Shown here piece by piece: positions 44,880-52,977 of a stretch of 64,000 nt of DNA. Source of the stretch: Hydrogenophaga sp. (GTDB lineage Bacteria > Pseudomonadota > Gammaproteobacteria > Burkholderiales > Burkholderiaceae_C); contig JAABQG010000004.1 in assembly GCA_011391595.1 (NCBI GenBank), positions 1 to 64,000 on the forward strand, in the 5' to 3' direction. Each line of letters begins with the position of its first letter. Position 1 is the stretch's first letter. Both the position numbers and the translations under genes were made by a program. The notes beneath the pieces were generated by a model. The model saw only the letters and a program-made list of their open reading frames with translations, had not been told where the DNA came from and did no database searches.

Positions 44880-46214
44880 ATGAGCACGAAAAAAACACGC
44901 CCTCTTCGTCTTGTCCCGAAACCAGTCGACCACAAGGAAGGCCTGTCCGGCGGGCCTGAAACTCCACGCATGCACGCAAACAGCCGCCCGCGAATCGCGC
45001 TGGCCCTCGCCGGTGGCGGGCCTCTGGGTGCCATCTATGAGATTGGCGCGTTGTGCGCGCTCGAAGAATCCCTTGTCGGCCTTGATCTGACCCAGCTCGA
45101 CCACTATGTGGGTGTGTCGGCCGGCGGCTTCATCGCCGCTGCACTGGCCAATGGCATGACGCCGCGTGAGCTTTGTGCCGGGTTCATCGAAAACAGCGAT
45201 GAAAGCGCCGAAGTCTTCGACCCATCCTGGCTGACAGTGCCCGCCTGGGGCGAATTTGCGCGCCGGGCCATCATGCTCCCGGGGTTGACCACATCGGCCC
45301 TGTGGCGGCTGCTGGTTGAGCGACGCTCCCTGATCAGCGCGTTGGAGCGTCTTGGCCCAGCCCTGCCCACGGGCCTTTTCGCCAACGATGAGGTCGATCA
45401 TCGCCTTTCAAGCCTGTTCGCGCGCGAAGGACGCACCAACGATTTCCGCAAGCTCAAAACCCAGTTGACACTGGTGGCGACCAACCTTGACAGCGGCGAG
45501 GCCGCACCTTTCGGAAGACCCGGCTGGGACCACATCCCGATTTCAAAGGCTGTTCAGGCGAGCTCAGCATTGCCAGGACTCTTCCCGCCAGTGGAGATTG
45601 ACGCCCACTATTACGTCGACGGTGCTCTCAAGAAGACCATGCATGCGTCGGTGGCGCTGGACCAAGGGATGGACCTGATGATCTGCATGAACCCGCTGGT
45701 GCCCTTTGATGCCACGCTGCCGGAGATCGTGCAGGTCATGCAACGCGGCCTCCCCCCCGAGAAGCGCCGCATCCCGCGCATCGTGGACGGCGGGCTGCCT
45801 TCGGTGCTGAGCCAGACTTTTCGCTCGATCATCCATTCGCGAATGGAACTCGGCATCAAGGGTTACGAGCGCGCCTATCCCGACACTGACATTGTGTTGT
45901 TCGAGCCCGACCACCGCGACCCCGAGATGTACCTGGCCAACACCTTCAGTTACGGCCAGCGTCGTCACCTTGCCGAACATGCCTACCAGCAGACGCGTCA
46001 CATGCTTCGTTCGCGCCGCGCAGGCTACTCAAGCCGGTTTGCCCGCCACGGGATCACCTTGAACATGGACGTGCTCGACGACACGAGGCGCCAGCTTGTC
46101 GTACCCGTCAAGCCGCGCAGCCGTATCGGGCAGGCCGTCGTGTCGTTGCAGGAGGTCATGGAAGACCTTGGTGACGTGGTGCACCCCAGAGCACGCCGAC
46201 ACGGCACGGTTTGA
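44880..46214 (+). CDS. patatin-like phospholipase/esterase
   Basis: This 444-residue hydrolase has a patatin domain at about residues 38-260. The oxyanion glycines are AGGGPLGAIYEIG (44-56), the nucleophile is Ser80 in VGVSAGGFI, and the catalytic aspartate is Asp247 in YYVDGALKK. There is no signal peptide. Its place after a phasin gene suggests it may act on PHA granules or their lipid layer; that is inference. The C-terminal 150 residues are a conserved-looking helical extension of unknown role. Confidence 0.87.
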   Translation: MSTKKTRPLRLVPKPVDHKEGLSGGPETPRMHANSRPRIALALAGGGPLGAIYEIGALCALEESLVGLDLTQLDHYVGVSAGGFIAAALANGMTPRELCAGFIENSDESAEVFDPSWLTVPAWGEFARRAIMLPGLTTSALWRLLVERRSLISALERLGPALPTGLFANDEVDHRLSSLFAREGRTNDFRKLKTQLTLVATNLDSGEAAPFGRPGWDHIPISKAVQASSALPGLFPPVEIDAHYYVDGALKKTMHASVALDQGMDLMICMNPLVPFDATLPEIVQVMQRGLPPEKRRIPRIVDGGLPSVLSQTFRSIIHSRMELGIKGYERAYPDTDIVLFEPDHRDPEMYLANTFSYGQRRHLAEHAYQQTRHMLRSRRAGYSSRFARHGITLNMDVLDDTRRQLVVPVKPRSRIGQAVVSLQEVMEDLGDVVHPRARRHGTV

Positions 46215-46308
46215 AGTGGCCGGCTCCGGCAACTCCTCCTGAGCACTTCACTTTTCCCTGGCGGATGAGCGGGTTAAAGTACAAGTAATTACGAGGAGGC
46301 AGACACTC

Positions 46309-46971
46309 ATGGCAAAGAAGGCGCCGCGCCGAACGGCTGAACGCATATTGGAAGTCACACTGGAGCTGTTCAATCGGTTCGGTGAGCCGAACGTCTCCAC
46401 CACCCTGATCTCTGCCGAACTCAACATCAGCCCCGGAAACCTTTATTACCATTACCCGGCCAAAGACGAACTGATCAATAGCCTGTTCGACCGCTACGAG
46501 CGCTCGCTGAGCGAGTTGCTAAATGCCAGTGACAATGTGCGCGATGTCGAGGATGCGTGGTTCTTCATGCATACCTTGTTCGAATTGATCTGGCAGTACC
46601 GATTCCTTTACCGCGATCTCAACGATCTGCTCAGCAAGAACCGGCGTCTGGAGACCCATTTCCAGTGGGTACTCAAGAACAAAGCCCGCGCGGTCAAGTC
46701 GTTGCTCGACAGCATGAGCCGGGCGGGCACCGTCAGCATTGACTCACGCGAAGTGGAAGCGACCGCGACGAGCATGGTGGTTGTATTGACCTATTGGCTG
46801 AGCTACGAGTACGTGCGCGACCCGCGTCATGCACTGGAACCTGAGCATGCCCAAACCGCCCTGATGCGGGGCGCGCACCATGTGCTCAACTTGCTGGTGC
46901 CTTACCTGGAAACCAGCCAGCGTCGCCACCTGATGGGGCTGGTGGACGCCTACCACCAGGACGAGAAGTAG
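46309..46971 (+). CDS. TetR-family regulator
   Basis: This 220-residue regulator has the TetR HTH near residues 8-58 (AERILEVTLELFNRFGEPNVSTTLISAELNISPGNLYYHYPAKDEL). The ligand domain contains an aromatic-rich helix, WFFMHTLFELIWQYRFLYRDL. It is preceded by a GAGGAGG nine nt before the ATG and by an 8-bp palindrome GTAATTAC at 46285-46292, which could be part of an operator. It is co-directional with the TPR protein downstream, 19 bp away. Confidence 0.88.
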   Translation: MAKKAPRRTAERILEVTLELFNRFGEPNVSTTLISAELNISPGNLYYHYPAKDELINSLFDRYERSLSELLNASDNVRDVEDAWFFMHTLFELIWQYRFLYRDLNDLLSKNRRLETHFQWVLKNKARAVKSLLDSMSRAGTVSIDSREVEATATSMVVVLTYWLSYEYVRDPRHALEPEHAQTALMRGAHHVLNLLVPYLETSQRRHLMGLVDAYHQDEK

Positions 46972-46990
46972 TTCACAGGAGAGACTCTCG

Positions 46991-47764
46991 ATGGCTCCAT
47001 GGAAGCCTTTCCCCCACGCCGGCGAATATGCGTTCAACGTCGCGTCCGTCAGGCAACGCTGGGCACGACTGCATGCGGGCGACGCCGAACCGCTGCCCGG
47101 AAATGATGATGTGCTGGCGGCGTGGGCGCTTTTTCACAGCGGGGAGTTTCAAAGAGCTTTCAAAGCAGGCCTGCGGGCCGGCGTTGAGGGGGTGACCGTG
47201 GCCAACAAGGCGGCCTGTATTTATGCCAACTACCTCGAAAGCCGGGAGAAAGACCGACTGGTCCTGTTCCTTGAGTCCGCAGAACGCGCTCGGGAACTTG
47301 CGATCCAGCAGCCCACCAATCCCAATGCATGGTTCTGGCAGGCATATGCGCTGGGGCGCTACAGCCAGGGCATCAGCGTGGCCCGCGCGTTGGCGCAGGG
47401 ACTTGGGCAGAGAGTCAAGGATGCGCTAGAAAGAACCATTGAGCTCCAGCCACAGCATGCCGACGCTCACATCGCGCTGGGGACCTTTCACGCCGAGGTC
47501 ATCGACAAGGTCGGCTCATTGATCGGCGGCATGACCTACGGCGCCAGAAAGGAGACAGGGCTCAAGATGTTCGCGAACGCGCTGGCACTGAACCCTGAAT
47601 CTGCAATGGCAAAGCTGGAATATGCCCGCGGCCTGGTGATGCTGGAAGGTCAACCCGATCACCCGGAGGCCACCAGGCTGTACCAGCAGGCCGCTGCCAT
47701 AACGCCGATGGATGCCAAGGAGCGCCTGGATCGCGATCTGGCGCGCGCCGAACTGCAGGATTAG
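46991..47764 (+). CDS. tetratricopeptide-like repeat protein of unknown function
   Basis: This 257-residue helical protein has repeated TPR-like units (for example ALFHSGEFQRAFKAGL, ALERTIELQPQHADAHIALGTFHAE and LNPESAMAKLEYARGLVMLEG). It has no signal peptide. The ribosome binding site CAGGAGAG lies upstream. It is likely co-transcribed with the TetR regulator. I do not recognise a named family beyond TPR. The 100-bp gap to the convergent coaX has only a short AAAGGCCTTT palindrome. Confidence 0.75.
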   Translation: MAPWKPFPHAGEYAFNVASVRQRWARLHAGDAEPLPGNDDVLAAWALFHSGEFQRAFKAGLRAGVEGVTVANKAACIYANYLESREKDRLVLFLESAERARELAIQQPTNPNAWFWQAYALGRYSQGISVARALAQGLGQRVKDALERTIELQPQHADAHIALGTFHAEVIDKVGSLIGGMTYGARKETGLKMFANALALNPESAMAKLEYARGLVMLEGQPDHPEATRLYQQAAAITPMDAKERLDRDLARAELQD

Positions 47765-47864
47765 CACCGCTGCATTCACCGGGCCATTGAATAAAGGCCT
47801 TTGTTTGCTGGAAAAAAGAAGGTGCAGGGGATGAATCGACCCGCACGTTTGCCGGCATTGCCCG

Positions 47865-48635
47865 CTAGCTCAATCCGTAGCGTTGTTGTGCAATCACCAG
47901 CAAGCCGTCAAAAATGAGGCTCTCCACCAGTTCGAAATGCACCGAAAGCGAGGGGGCCATCTTCCAGCCCGCGCCGCCCGTCATGATGCACATCGGCTCC
48001 GCGCCACAGTGCTGGCGGACGTTGCGGACCATGCACTCCACCGCGCCAGCAATGGCATAGGTGCCACCACTGGTCAGCGCGTCGCTGGTGTTGGTAGGAA
48101 ACTCGCGGACCTCGCCAGTGGGAACATGCAGGCCAGCGGTGCCCGACTCCAGCGCCCGCAGCATGATGCCGTGACCCGGCAGGATCAATCCCCCCAGGAA
48201 ACGACCATCGGCATCCATGGCCTCTACCGTAACGGCCGTCCCGACCATCACCACCACCATCGGCCGGGCGGGGCCCATTGACAACATGCGGTGACGCGCA
48301 CCAATCATCGCCACCCATCGATCCGGACCCAACCGGGTTGGATAGTCGTAGCCGTTGACTACGCCGGCCTCCGCTGGACTTGAAACCACCCAGTTTGCCG
48401 CGACGTCCCAGAGCTCCATCTGTTCCTGCACACGGCGCTTGACGGCTTCGCCGGCGACGATGCACCCCAGCATGCGGTCGGGCGCCGGCAAACCGGCCCA
48501 GTCACCCTCGCCCAGTTTTTCGATGTTTTCGAGAAACTCAACGCCTTGGGAGAGCACTGTCGCACCAGGAGCCGGCGCTTCATAAAGCGCCCACTTCAGC
48601 CGCGTATTGCCCACATCAATTGCCAGAAAAGTCAT
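47865..48635 (-). CDS. coaX: type III pantothenate kinase
   Basis: The enzyme phosphorylates pantothenate in CoA synthesis. The 256-residue protein has the ASKHA phosphate-1 motif [15 protein letters not shown] at its N-terminus, a [13 protein letters not shown] segment, and the phosphate-2 motif [21 protein letters not shown], with [11 protein letters not shown] later. The ATG at 48635 (MTFLAID) was chosen over an in-frame ATG three codons upstream. A CoA-synthesis gene fits a chromosome rich in acyl-CoA enzymes, but no operon link is seen. Confidence 0.92.
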   Translation of the reverse strand: MTFLAIDVGNTRLKWALYEAPAPGATVLSQGVEFLENIEKLGEGDWAGLPAPDRMLGCIVAGEAVKRRVQEQMELWDVAANWVVSSPAEAGVVNGYDYPTRLGPDRWVAMIGARHRMLSMGPARPMVVVMVGTAVTVEAMDADGRFLGGLILPGHGIMLRALESGTAGLHVPTGEVREFPTNTSDALTSGGTYAIAGAVECMVRNVRQHCGAEPMCIMTGGAGWKMAPSLSVHFELVESLIFDGLLVIAQQRYGLS

Positions 48636-48730
48636 GCGCCGCATTATTGCGGGTTTCGCGAGGCAGACTGAAGAGGGTTTGCCAGAACGGTTAAAGTGAC
48701 TTCCTCAATACCGATACAGGAGCCGTCATC

Positions 48731-49237
48731 ATGGGCATGTTCAGTTTCATCAAGGAAGCAGGTGAAAAGCTGTTTGGTCACAAGGAAGTCGAGAGGGTCG
48801 CTGAAGCAGCGGCGAGCGACCCGGCAGCCCAAGCCACGCTGGACGAACTCAATACCACCGCCGCCCATGCCATTCGCGACTACATCGAGACCCAGAACCT
48901 CGGCGTCTCGGGCCTGTATGTCTCGTTTGACGGCGCCAGCGGCAAGGTGACGGTGCAAGGTGAGGCGCCGACCCAGGAAGCCAGCGAGAAAGTCACACTG
49001 TGCTGTGGCAACGTCGGCGGCGTCAGGGAGGTGGAAAACCTGATGTCCATCGCCACGCCCGCAGACGAGGCACGCTACCACGACGTCGTGCGTGGCGACA
49101 CGCTTTCGGCCATTGCCAAGACTTACTATGGCAACGCCAACAAATACCCGGTTATTTTTGAGGCCAACAAGCCGATGCTGAGCCATCCTGACAAAATTTA
49201 TCCCGGCCAGAAGTTGCGTATCCCTGCGTTGGCCTGA
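48731..49237 (+). CDS. BON-LysM protein (Kbp/YgaU-like potassium-binding protein)
   Basis: This 168-residue protein has a BON-like domain (about residues 28-105: RDYIETQNLGVSGLYVSF, VTVQGEAPTQEASEKVTLCCGNVGGVREVEN) and a C-terminal LysM (116-166: HDVVRGDTLSAIAKTYYGNANKYPVIFEAN, then PGQKLRIPAL). This order and length match E. coli Kbp (YgaU), a cytosolic potassium sensor. It has no signal peptide. A CAGGAG lies upstream of the ATG. Confidence 0.88.
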   Translation: MGMFSFIKEAGEKLFGHKEVERVAEAAASDPAAQATLDELNTTAAHAIRDYIETQNLGVSGLYVSFDGASGKVTVQGEAPTQEASEKVTLCCGNVGGVREVENLMSIATPADEARYHDVVRGDTLSAIAKTYYGNANKYPVIFEANKPMLSHPDKIYPGQKLRIPALA

Positions 49238-49264
49238 ATTCATCGCCCGGCCCTTCCATCCGGC

Positions 49265-49918
49265 CGTGCATCACAGATCTTTCGATGAGCGCGACGCGCA
49301 ACTCGCCCGCGATGAATCTATGGGCTGGATGCATGGCATGCCCCAGGCCATCAGGACCCTTCGAACGCGGCCGGCCTGCCCACAACGCTGGGTTCCCCGC
49401 TGATGCGCGACTTCGTTCCGGCCGAAGACCGCCTTTCTTTCCTGGATCCGCTCAAGCTGGAGCCCGAAAACCTGCGACGCATCCAAATCGGATGGCTGGG
49501 CGGCCTCGAAGGCTACCTTCCGATGGAGCCCGGCATCCTTGAGGTATGTGAGCAGGGATTGCAGCGCCTCGCCGGCCTGGGTTGTCGGGTTGAGCCTGCG
49601 AAGCTGGGCATGGCGCCTGACCGCGTCTGGCAGGCATGATTGGTCTTGCCGTTCAATGTGAGCGAACGCTGGCCCGGTCGGATCAACGAGGTGGCCATGG
49701 ACACCTACCACCGCTGGATGGAAGTTGTGATCTACGCCACATTCGCCGGGTTGCCGTGCATCAGCATGCCCGCCGGATTCAGCCGGAACGGCTTGCCAAT
49801 GGGCCTGCAGGTCATTGGCAAGCCGCAGTGTGATTTTTCAGTGCTGCGACTGGCCCACGCCTATGAGCAGGTGTCGCAGGACGTGATTCAGAGAGCGCCG
49901 ATCCAGCAGGCCCGCTGA
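49265..49918 (+). pseudogene. decayed amidase (amidase-signature family)
   Basis: Pieces of one amidase remain in order. The first, SFDERDAQLARDESMGW plus MHGMPQAI, is followed by a shift near 49350; restoring one base gives AIKDPSNAAGLPTTLGS. The second piece runs to SPLMRDFVPAEDR, where the catalytic Lys-Ser-Ser core is missing, then LRRIQIGWLGGLEGYLPMEPG to DRVWQA and a TGA at 49637-49639. A third in-frame piece (LPFNVSERWPGRINEVAMDTYHRWMEV...) ends at 49918, with a further block missing before it. At least two deletions and one frameshift make it non-functional. The luxR-type gene overlaps its end by 31 bp. Confidence 0.82.
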
Positions 49919-50556
49919 ACCGCCGCGAGTTTGTTGTCAACCTTGAGTTTGGCCATGGCATTGGCCAGGTGGTAGTTCACCGTGCGTTCAGTGCATCCCA
50001 TGCGAACCGCGCACTGGCGCGCTGTCAGCCCATCAAATGCGAGCGCGAGGCATTCGCGCTCACGCGGGCTCAGAACACCACGCGCCTCGACCAGGGTCCG
50101 GCGCAAAAGTGGCCAGAGATTCAGCACCGACCATGCCAGCGCGGCAGCGTCAGACCGGTCGTGAAACTCACGTGGACTGAACAAGAAACATTCGAACGCC
50201 CGCCCTGCAGGCAAAGGGAACTCGACCCGGACCACGCTTTGGTAGCCATGCCCCAGCCAAAGGCGACGCCATCGACTTTGCGTTTCGAATGCTGACTTGG
50301 CGATATGCTGCCAGGCCACCAGCGGTGCATCAGAATCACGCCAGGGCGCGCCGAAATCCGGGCTTTCAGCCAAGGATCTCGCAGCCTCGATCAGTCGCGG
50401 TGGATGCAGGGCCAGCACCAGTCGCTGGTCCGGCGTGGCAAACGGATCAGGCCCAAGAACCACCACGGCTTCCACCGAGAACTCCCCCAGGGCCCGGAGC
50501 CATTCACTCAGCATTGCGTCGAGAGCGACACTGTCAAAGTTAACAGGGGGGTGCAT
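49888..50556 (-). CDS. LuxR-type regulator (LuxR solo) next to the signalling cluster
   Basis: This 222-residue protein has the size of AHL-type LuxR proteins. The C-terminal HTH at about residues 158-220 (LSPRERECLALAFDGL, CTERTVNYHLANAMAKL, VDNKLAAVQRA) follows the AHL-LuxR pattern. The N-terminal 150 residues look like a weakly conserved ligand domain (WLGHGYQSVVRVEFPLPAG, LFSPREFHD). No luxI gene is near. ATG 50556 (or 50562) is used; the ribosome binding site is weak. It is divergent from the histidine kinase across 86 bp. What ligand it senses is unknown. Confidence 0.82.
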   Translation of the reverse strand: MHPPVNFDSVALDAMLSEWLRALGEFSVEAVVVLGPDPFATPDQRLVLALHPPRLIEAARSLAESPDFGAPWRDSDAPLVAWQHIAKSAFETQSRWRRLWLGHGYQSVVRVEFPLPAGRAFECFLFSPREFHDRSDAAALAWSVLNLWPLLRRTLVEARGVLSPRERECLALAFDGLTARQCAVRMGCTERTVNYHLANAMAKLKVDNKLAAVQRACWIGAL

Positions 50557-50573
50557 GAGCATGCGGGGAGAAA

Positions 50574-50601
50574 ACCCTGACAATAACATTGAACAACAGG
50601 T
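50574..50601. promoter_or_regulatory. degenerate dyad in the luxR/histidine kinase divergent region
   Basis: The left half CCCTGACAAT matches 9 of 10 bases of the half-site CCCTGTCAAT in the perfect palindrome at 54305-54332. After AAC a weaker right half begins ATTGA and ends ACAGG. It is much less symmetric than that site. It could be a second, weaker site for the same regulator. Confidence 0.3.
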
Positions 50602-50642
50602 CTTCGTTTTTTCGGCGGGTTCCCTTTGTTGCGGAGAATCAT

Positions 50643-51950
50643 TTGACCAAACCGTTGTCATGGCAATGGCTGCTTGACCATGCCACCGCGAAACGGCTCC
50701 GGGAAGAGGTGCTGCTCGCGCCCCTTGAGCACATTCTTCACCCATCGCAGATTCGCCTCAAGTCGATCGGCGTTTTCTCGCTCATTGGTCAACCACTGTT
50801 CTACTGGATCTGGAGCGTCTGGCTGCCGCAGCCTTATGAAAACTTCTGGTTGCGCTGTGGCATGGCACTGCTCGGGGCGCTACTGATGTTGAACCGGTTT
50901 TCGAGTGCACCGTCCAGTCGCTCCACGCAGCATCTTTTCAACGCTATCGCCTTCATTGAACTGCCCCTGTTTTTCAGCTGGATGTATGTGATGAACGATC
51001 ACAACGCCGTTTGGATTGCCAGCTTGGCGACCGTCGTGCTCTGTTACTTCCACCTCACGGACTGGCGCATCGCCGCCGCCGGCTCCATCGCTGCCTTCCT
51101 GATCGGTACAACGCTGGCGGGCGCCATGACGCCGGCGGGCACAACCCAGCCCGTTGCCCATCTCGTCGTCCTTGCGTTTGCCTGGCTCACAGGCATGATG
51201 CTGGGCCTGTCCGGCGCCAACTTGCGTCGTGAAAGGCTCAGTCACTCACTGACCACCATCGGCATCATGGCGCACGAGCTCCGCACGCCACTTTCCACGG
51301 CAGGCCTGATCGCTGATGCGATCCTGATCGAGGCGAAACGCCAGCCCGACGGTCCAAGAGCAGGAAAGCTTGAGAAGCTGGCCCAGCGACTGCACGCCCT
51401 GGCGCGATCGATGAACCATCACATCGACATGCAGATTTCGAATGCACGTCTGTTGCAGCTTTCACAATACCAGGACCGCATCTCGGCGCGTGAACTGGTC
51501 GATGAAGTCATTGCTGCATACCCGTATCGGACTTCGCGCGAGCTTGACTGTGTTGACGTCATCATTCACAACGACTTCTGGTTCCGGGGTTCGCACACAC
51601 AGTTCTTGCGTGTACTGGACAACCTGGTAAAAAATGCCCTTCATTCGCTGCAAGCGTCGAGTTCGGTGCTGAACCCGGGCGATCTCCGCATTGAAGTGGG
51701 TAGCCGGCAGTCCGAGGGGCGCATCACGATTTCGGACAAGGGTATCGGCATCGACGCAGCCTCCCTGCAGCGGGTGTTCGAGCCCTTTTTCTCTACCGAC
51801 CAGGGCACTGGACATGGTCTGGGTCTGGCGTTCTGCAAACGCGTCATCCTTGCTGCCAATGGAAGCATCCGCGTAAAGTCTGAGCCGGCGGCCGGGGCAG
51901 TGTTCACAATCACCTTGCCGGTTGACAGGCAGGTCGCCGCAACGCAATAG
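50643..51950 (+). CDS. six-TM sensor histidine kinase (LqsS/CqsS-like)
   Basis: This kinase of 435 residues has six membrane helices in about residues 38-190 (first GVFSLIGQPLFYWIWSVWL, last HLVVLAFAWLTGMML), then a dimerisation and ATPase core. The phospho-acceptor is His211 in IMAHELRTPLS. The N box has Asn331 in DNLVKNAL, and the G boxes are ISDKGIGID and GTGHGLGLAFCK. It lacks a receiver domain, as do LqsS and JqsS. Start: TTG at 50643 with GGAG six nt upstream; an earlier TTG has no such site. It is likely to read an alpha-hydroxyketone signal. Confidence 0.85.
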   Translation: MTKPLSWQWLLDHATAKRLREEVLLAPLEHILHPSQIRLKSIGVFSLIGQPLFYWIWSVWLPQPYENFWLRCGMALLGALLMLNRFSSAPSSRSTQHLFNAIAFIELPLFFSWMYVMNDHNAVWIASLATVVLCYFHLTDWRIAAAGSIAAFLIGTTLAGAMTPAGTTQPVAHLVVLAFAWLTGMMLGLSGANLRRERLSHSLTTIGIMAHELRTPLSTAGLIADAILIEAKRQPDGPRAGKLEKLAQRLHALARSMNHHIDMQISNARLLQLSQYQDRISARELVDEVIAAYPYRTSRELDCVDVIIHNDFWFRGSHTQFLRVLDNLVKNALHSLQASSSVLNPGDLRIEVGSRQSEGRITISDKGIGIDAASLQRVFEPFFSTDQGTGHGLGLAFCKRVILAANGSIRVKSEPAAGAVFTITLPVDRQVAATQ

Positions 51951-51963
51951 GGGAACAAGTAAC

Positions 51964-52977
51964 ATGCCCTTTCCCATCTACCGTCGCCCGGGAGGCGTCG
52001 CCTTCCTTGACGATGATCCCGCCTACCTCGAAATGCTGGCGGAGGTGATGCCCGAACACTGGCATGTCAGGCTGTACCAGCGCCCTGCGGACTGCATCAA
52101 CCAGCTGCAGCAAGAGCCCCCACGCCACGACGCCGATACGTGGCGTCAGAAGGAAATACTGGACCGCTGGCGAGACGGCAACGCGCTGATCGCCCAACTC
52201 CTGGAATACTGGCGTGACGACGCGACGGCGCGCTTCGATCTCACAAAAGTCTGCGTTGTGGACTATTCAATGCCTGCAATGAACGGGCTTCAGGTCTTGG
52301 GCGAACTGGTGAACTGGTCTGGGTCGCGGGTGCTGCTGACGGGCCGCGCCGACGAGCAGATCGCGGTTTCCGCGTTCAACCAGGCCTTGATTGACCAGTA
52401 CATCCCAAAGCAGACGACGGAAATCGCCCGCCGGCTGACCGACTCCATCCAGCGCATGCTCGATGAGCCTCAGGCCGACCATTCACTGGCCTGGCGCGCC
52501 ACCCTCTCAAGGGAACAGATGGCCCTGCTTTCATCACCGGTCATTGGACGACAGCTCGCAACACTGGCCGATGAACAGCGATGGGTTGAACATGTGGTGC
52601 TTGGAGATCCATTCGGGGTTCTGGCGCTGGACGCCGCCGGCATGGCATTCTGGCTTCAGCTGGAGCCGGAAAACCGGCTGGAGGAACTGGCCGAGATGGC
52701 CGTGTGCCACGGTGTGGATGACGCCGGACTCGAGGACATCCGTTCGGGGAGACGCCTTTTCGATGTCGAGTTCCGGCTCGCACTAGGACTTGAAAATGCC
52801 GGACTTCATCCGGCCGTTCGTCTTGGTAGCGGCCCCGTTGTATTCGGCGCCCTCGTGCCGGTTCCCCAGGCGTTGTGTCCCGGCCTGTCGGGCAGCTATG
52901 AGCTCTTTTTGAATTCCCGTGGCCCCCGTGAGCTTGGGGACCAGCCACCGGCGGCGTTCCCCGCAGGTCAACGTTGA
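51964..52977 (+). CDS. response regulator with enlarged receiver (LqsR-like)
   Basis: This 337-residue protein has a receiver with the acidic pocket FLDDDP (Asp16-18), phospho-acceptor Asp100 in VVDYSMPAMNGL, and Lys149 in YIPKQ. The gap from Asp17 to Asp100 is about 40 residues longer than in CheY; the extra part is polar and helical. The C-terminal half (about 170-337) has no HTH and resembles no DNA-binding output I know; LqsR-type regulators share this layout. It follows the kinase by 13 bp and overlaps the 3' end of the synthase gene by 10 bp. Confidence 0.83.
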   Translation: MPFPIYRRPGGVAFLDDDPAYLEMLAEVMPEHWHVRLYQRPADCINQLQQEPPRHDADTWRQKEILDRWRDGNALIAQLLEYWRDDATARFDLTKVCVVDYSMPAMNGLQVLGELVNWSGSRVLLTGRADEQIAVSAFNQALIDQYIPKQTTEIARRLTDSIQRMLDEPQADHSLAWRATLSREQMALLSSPVIGRQLATLADEQRWVEHVVLGDPFGVLALDAAGMAFWLQLEPENRLEELAEMAVCHGVDDAGLEDIRSGRRLFDVEFRLALGLENAGLHPAVRLGSGPVVFGALVPVPQALCPGLSGSYELFLNSRGPRELGDQPPAAFPAGQR

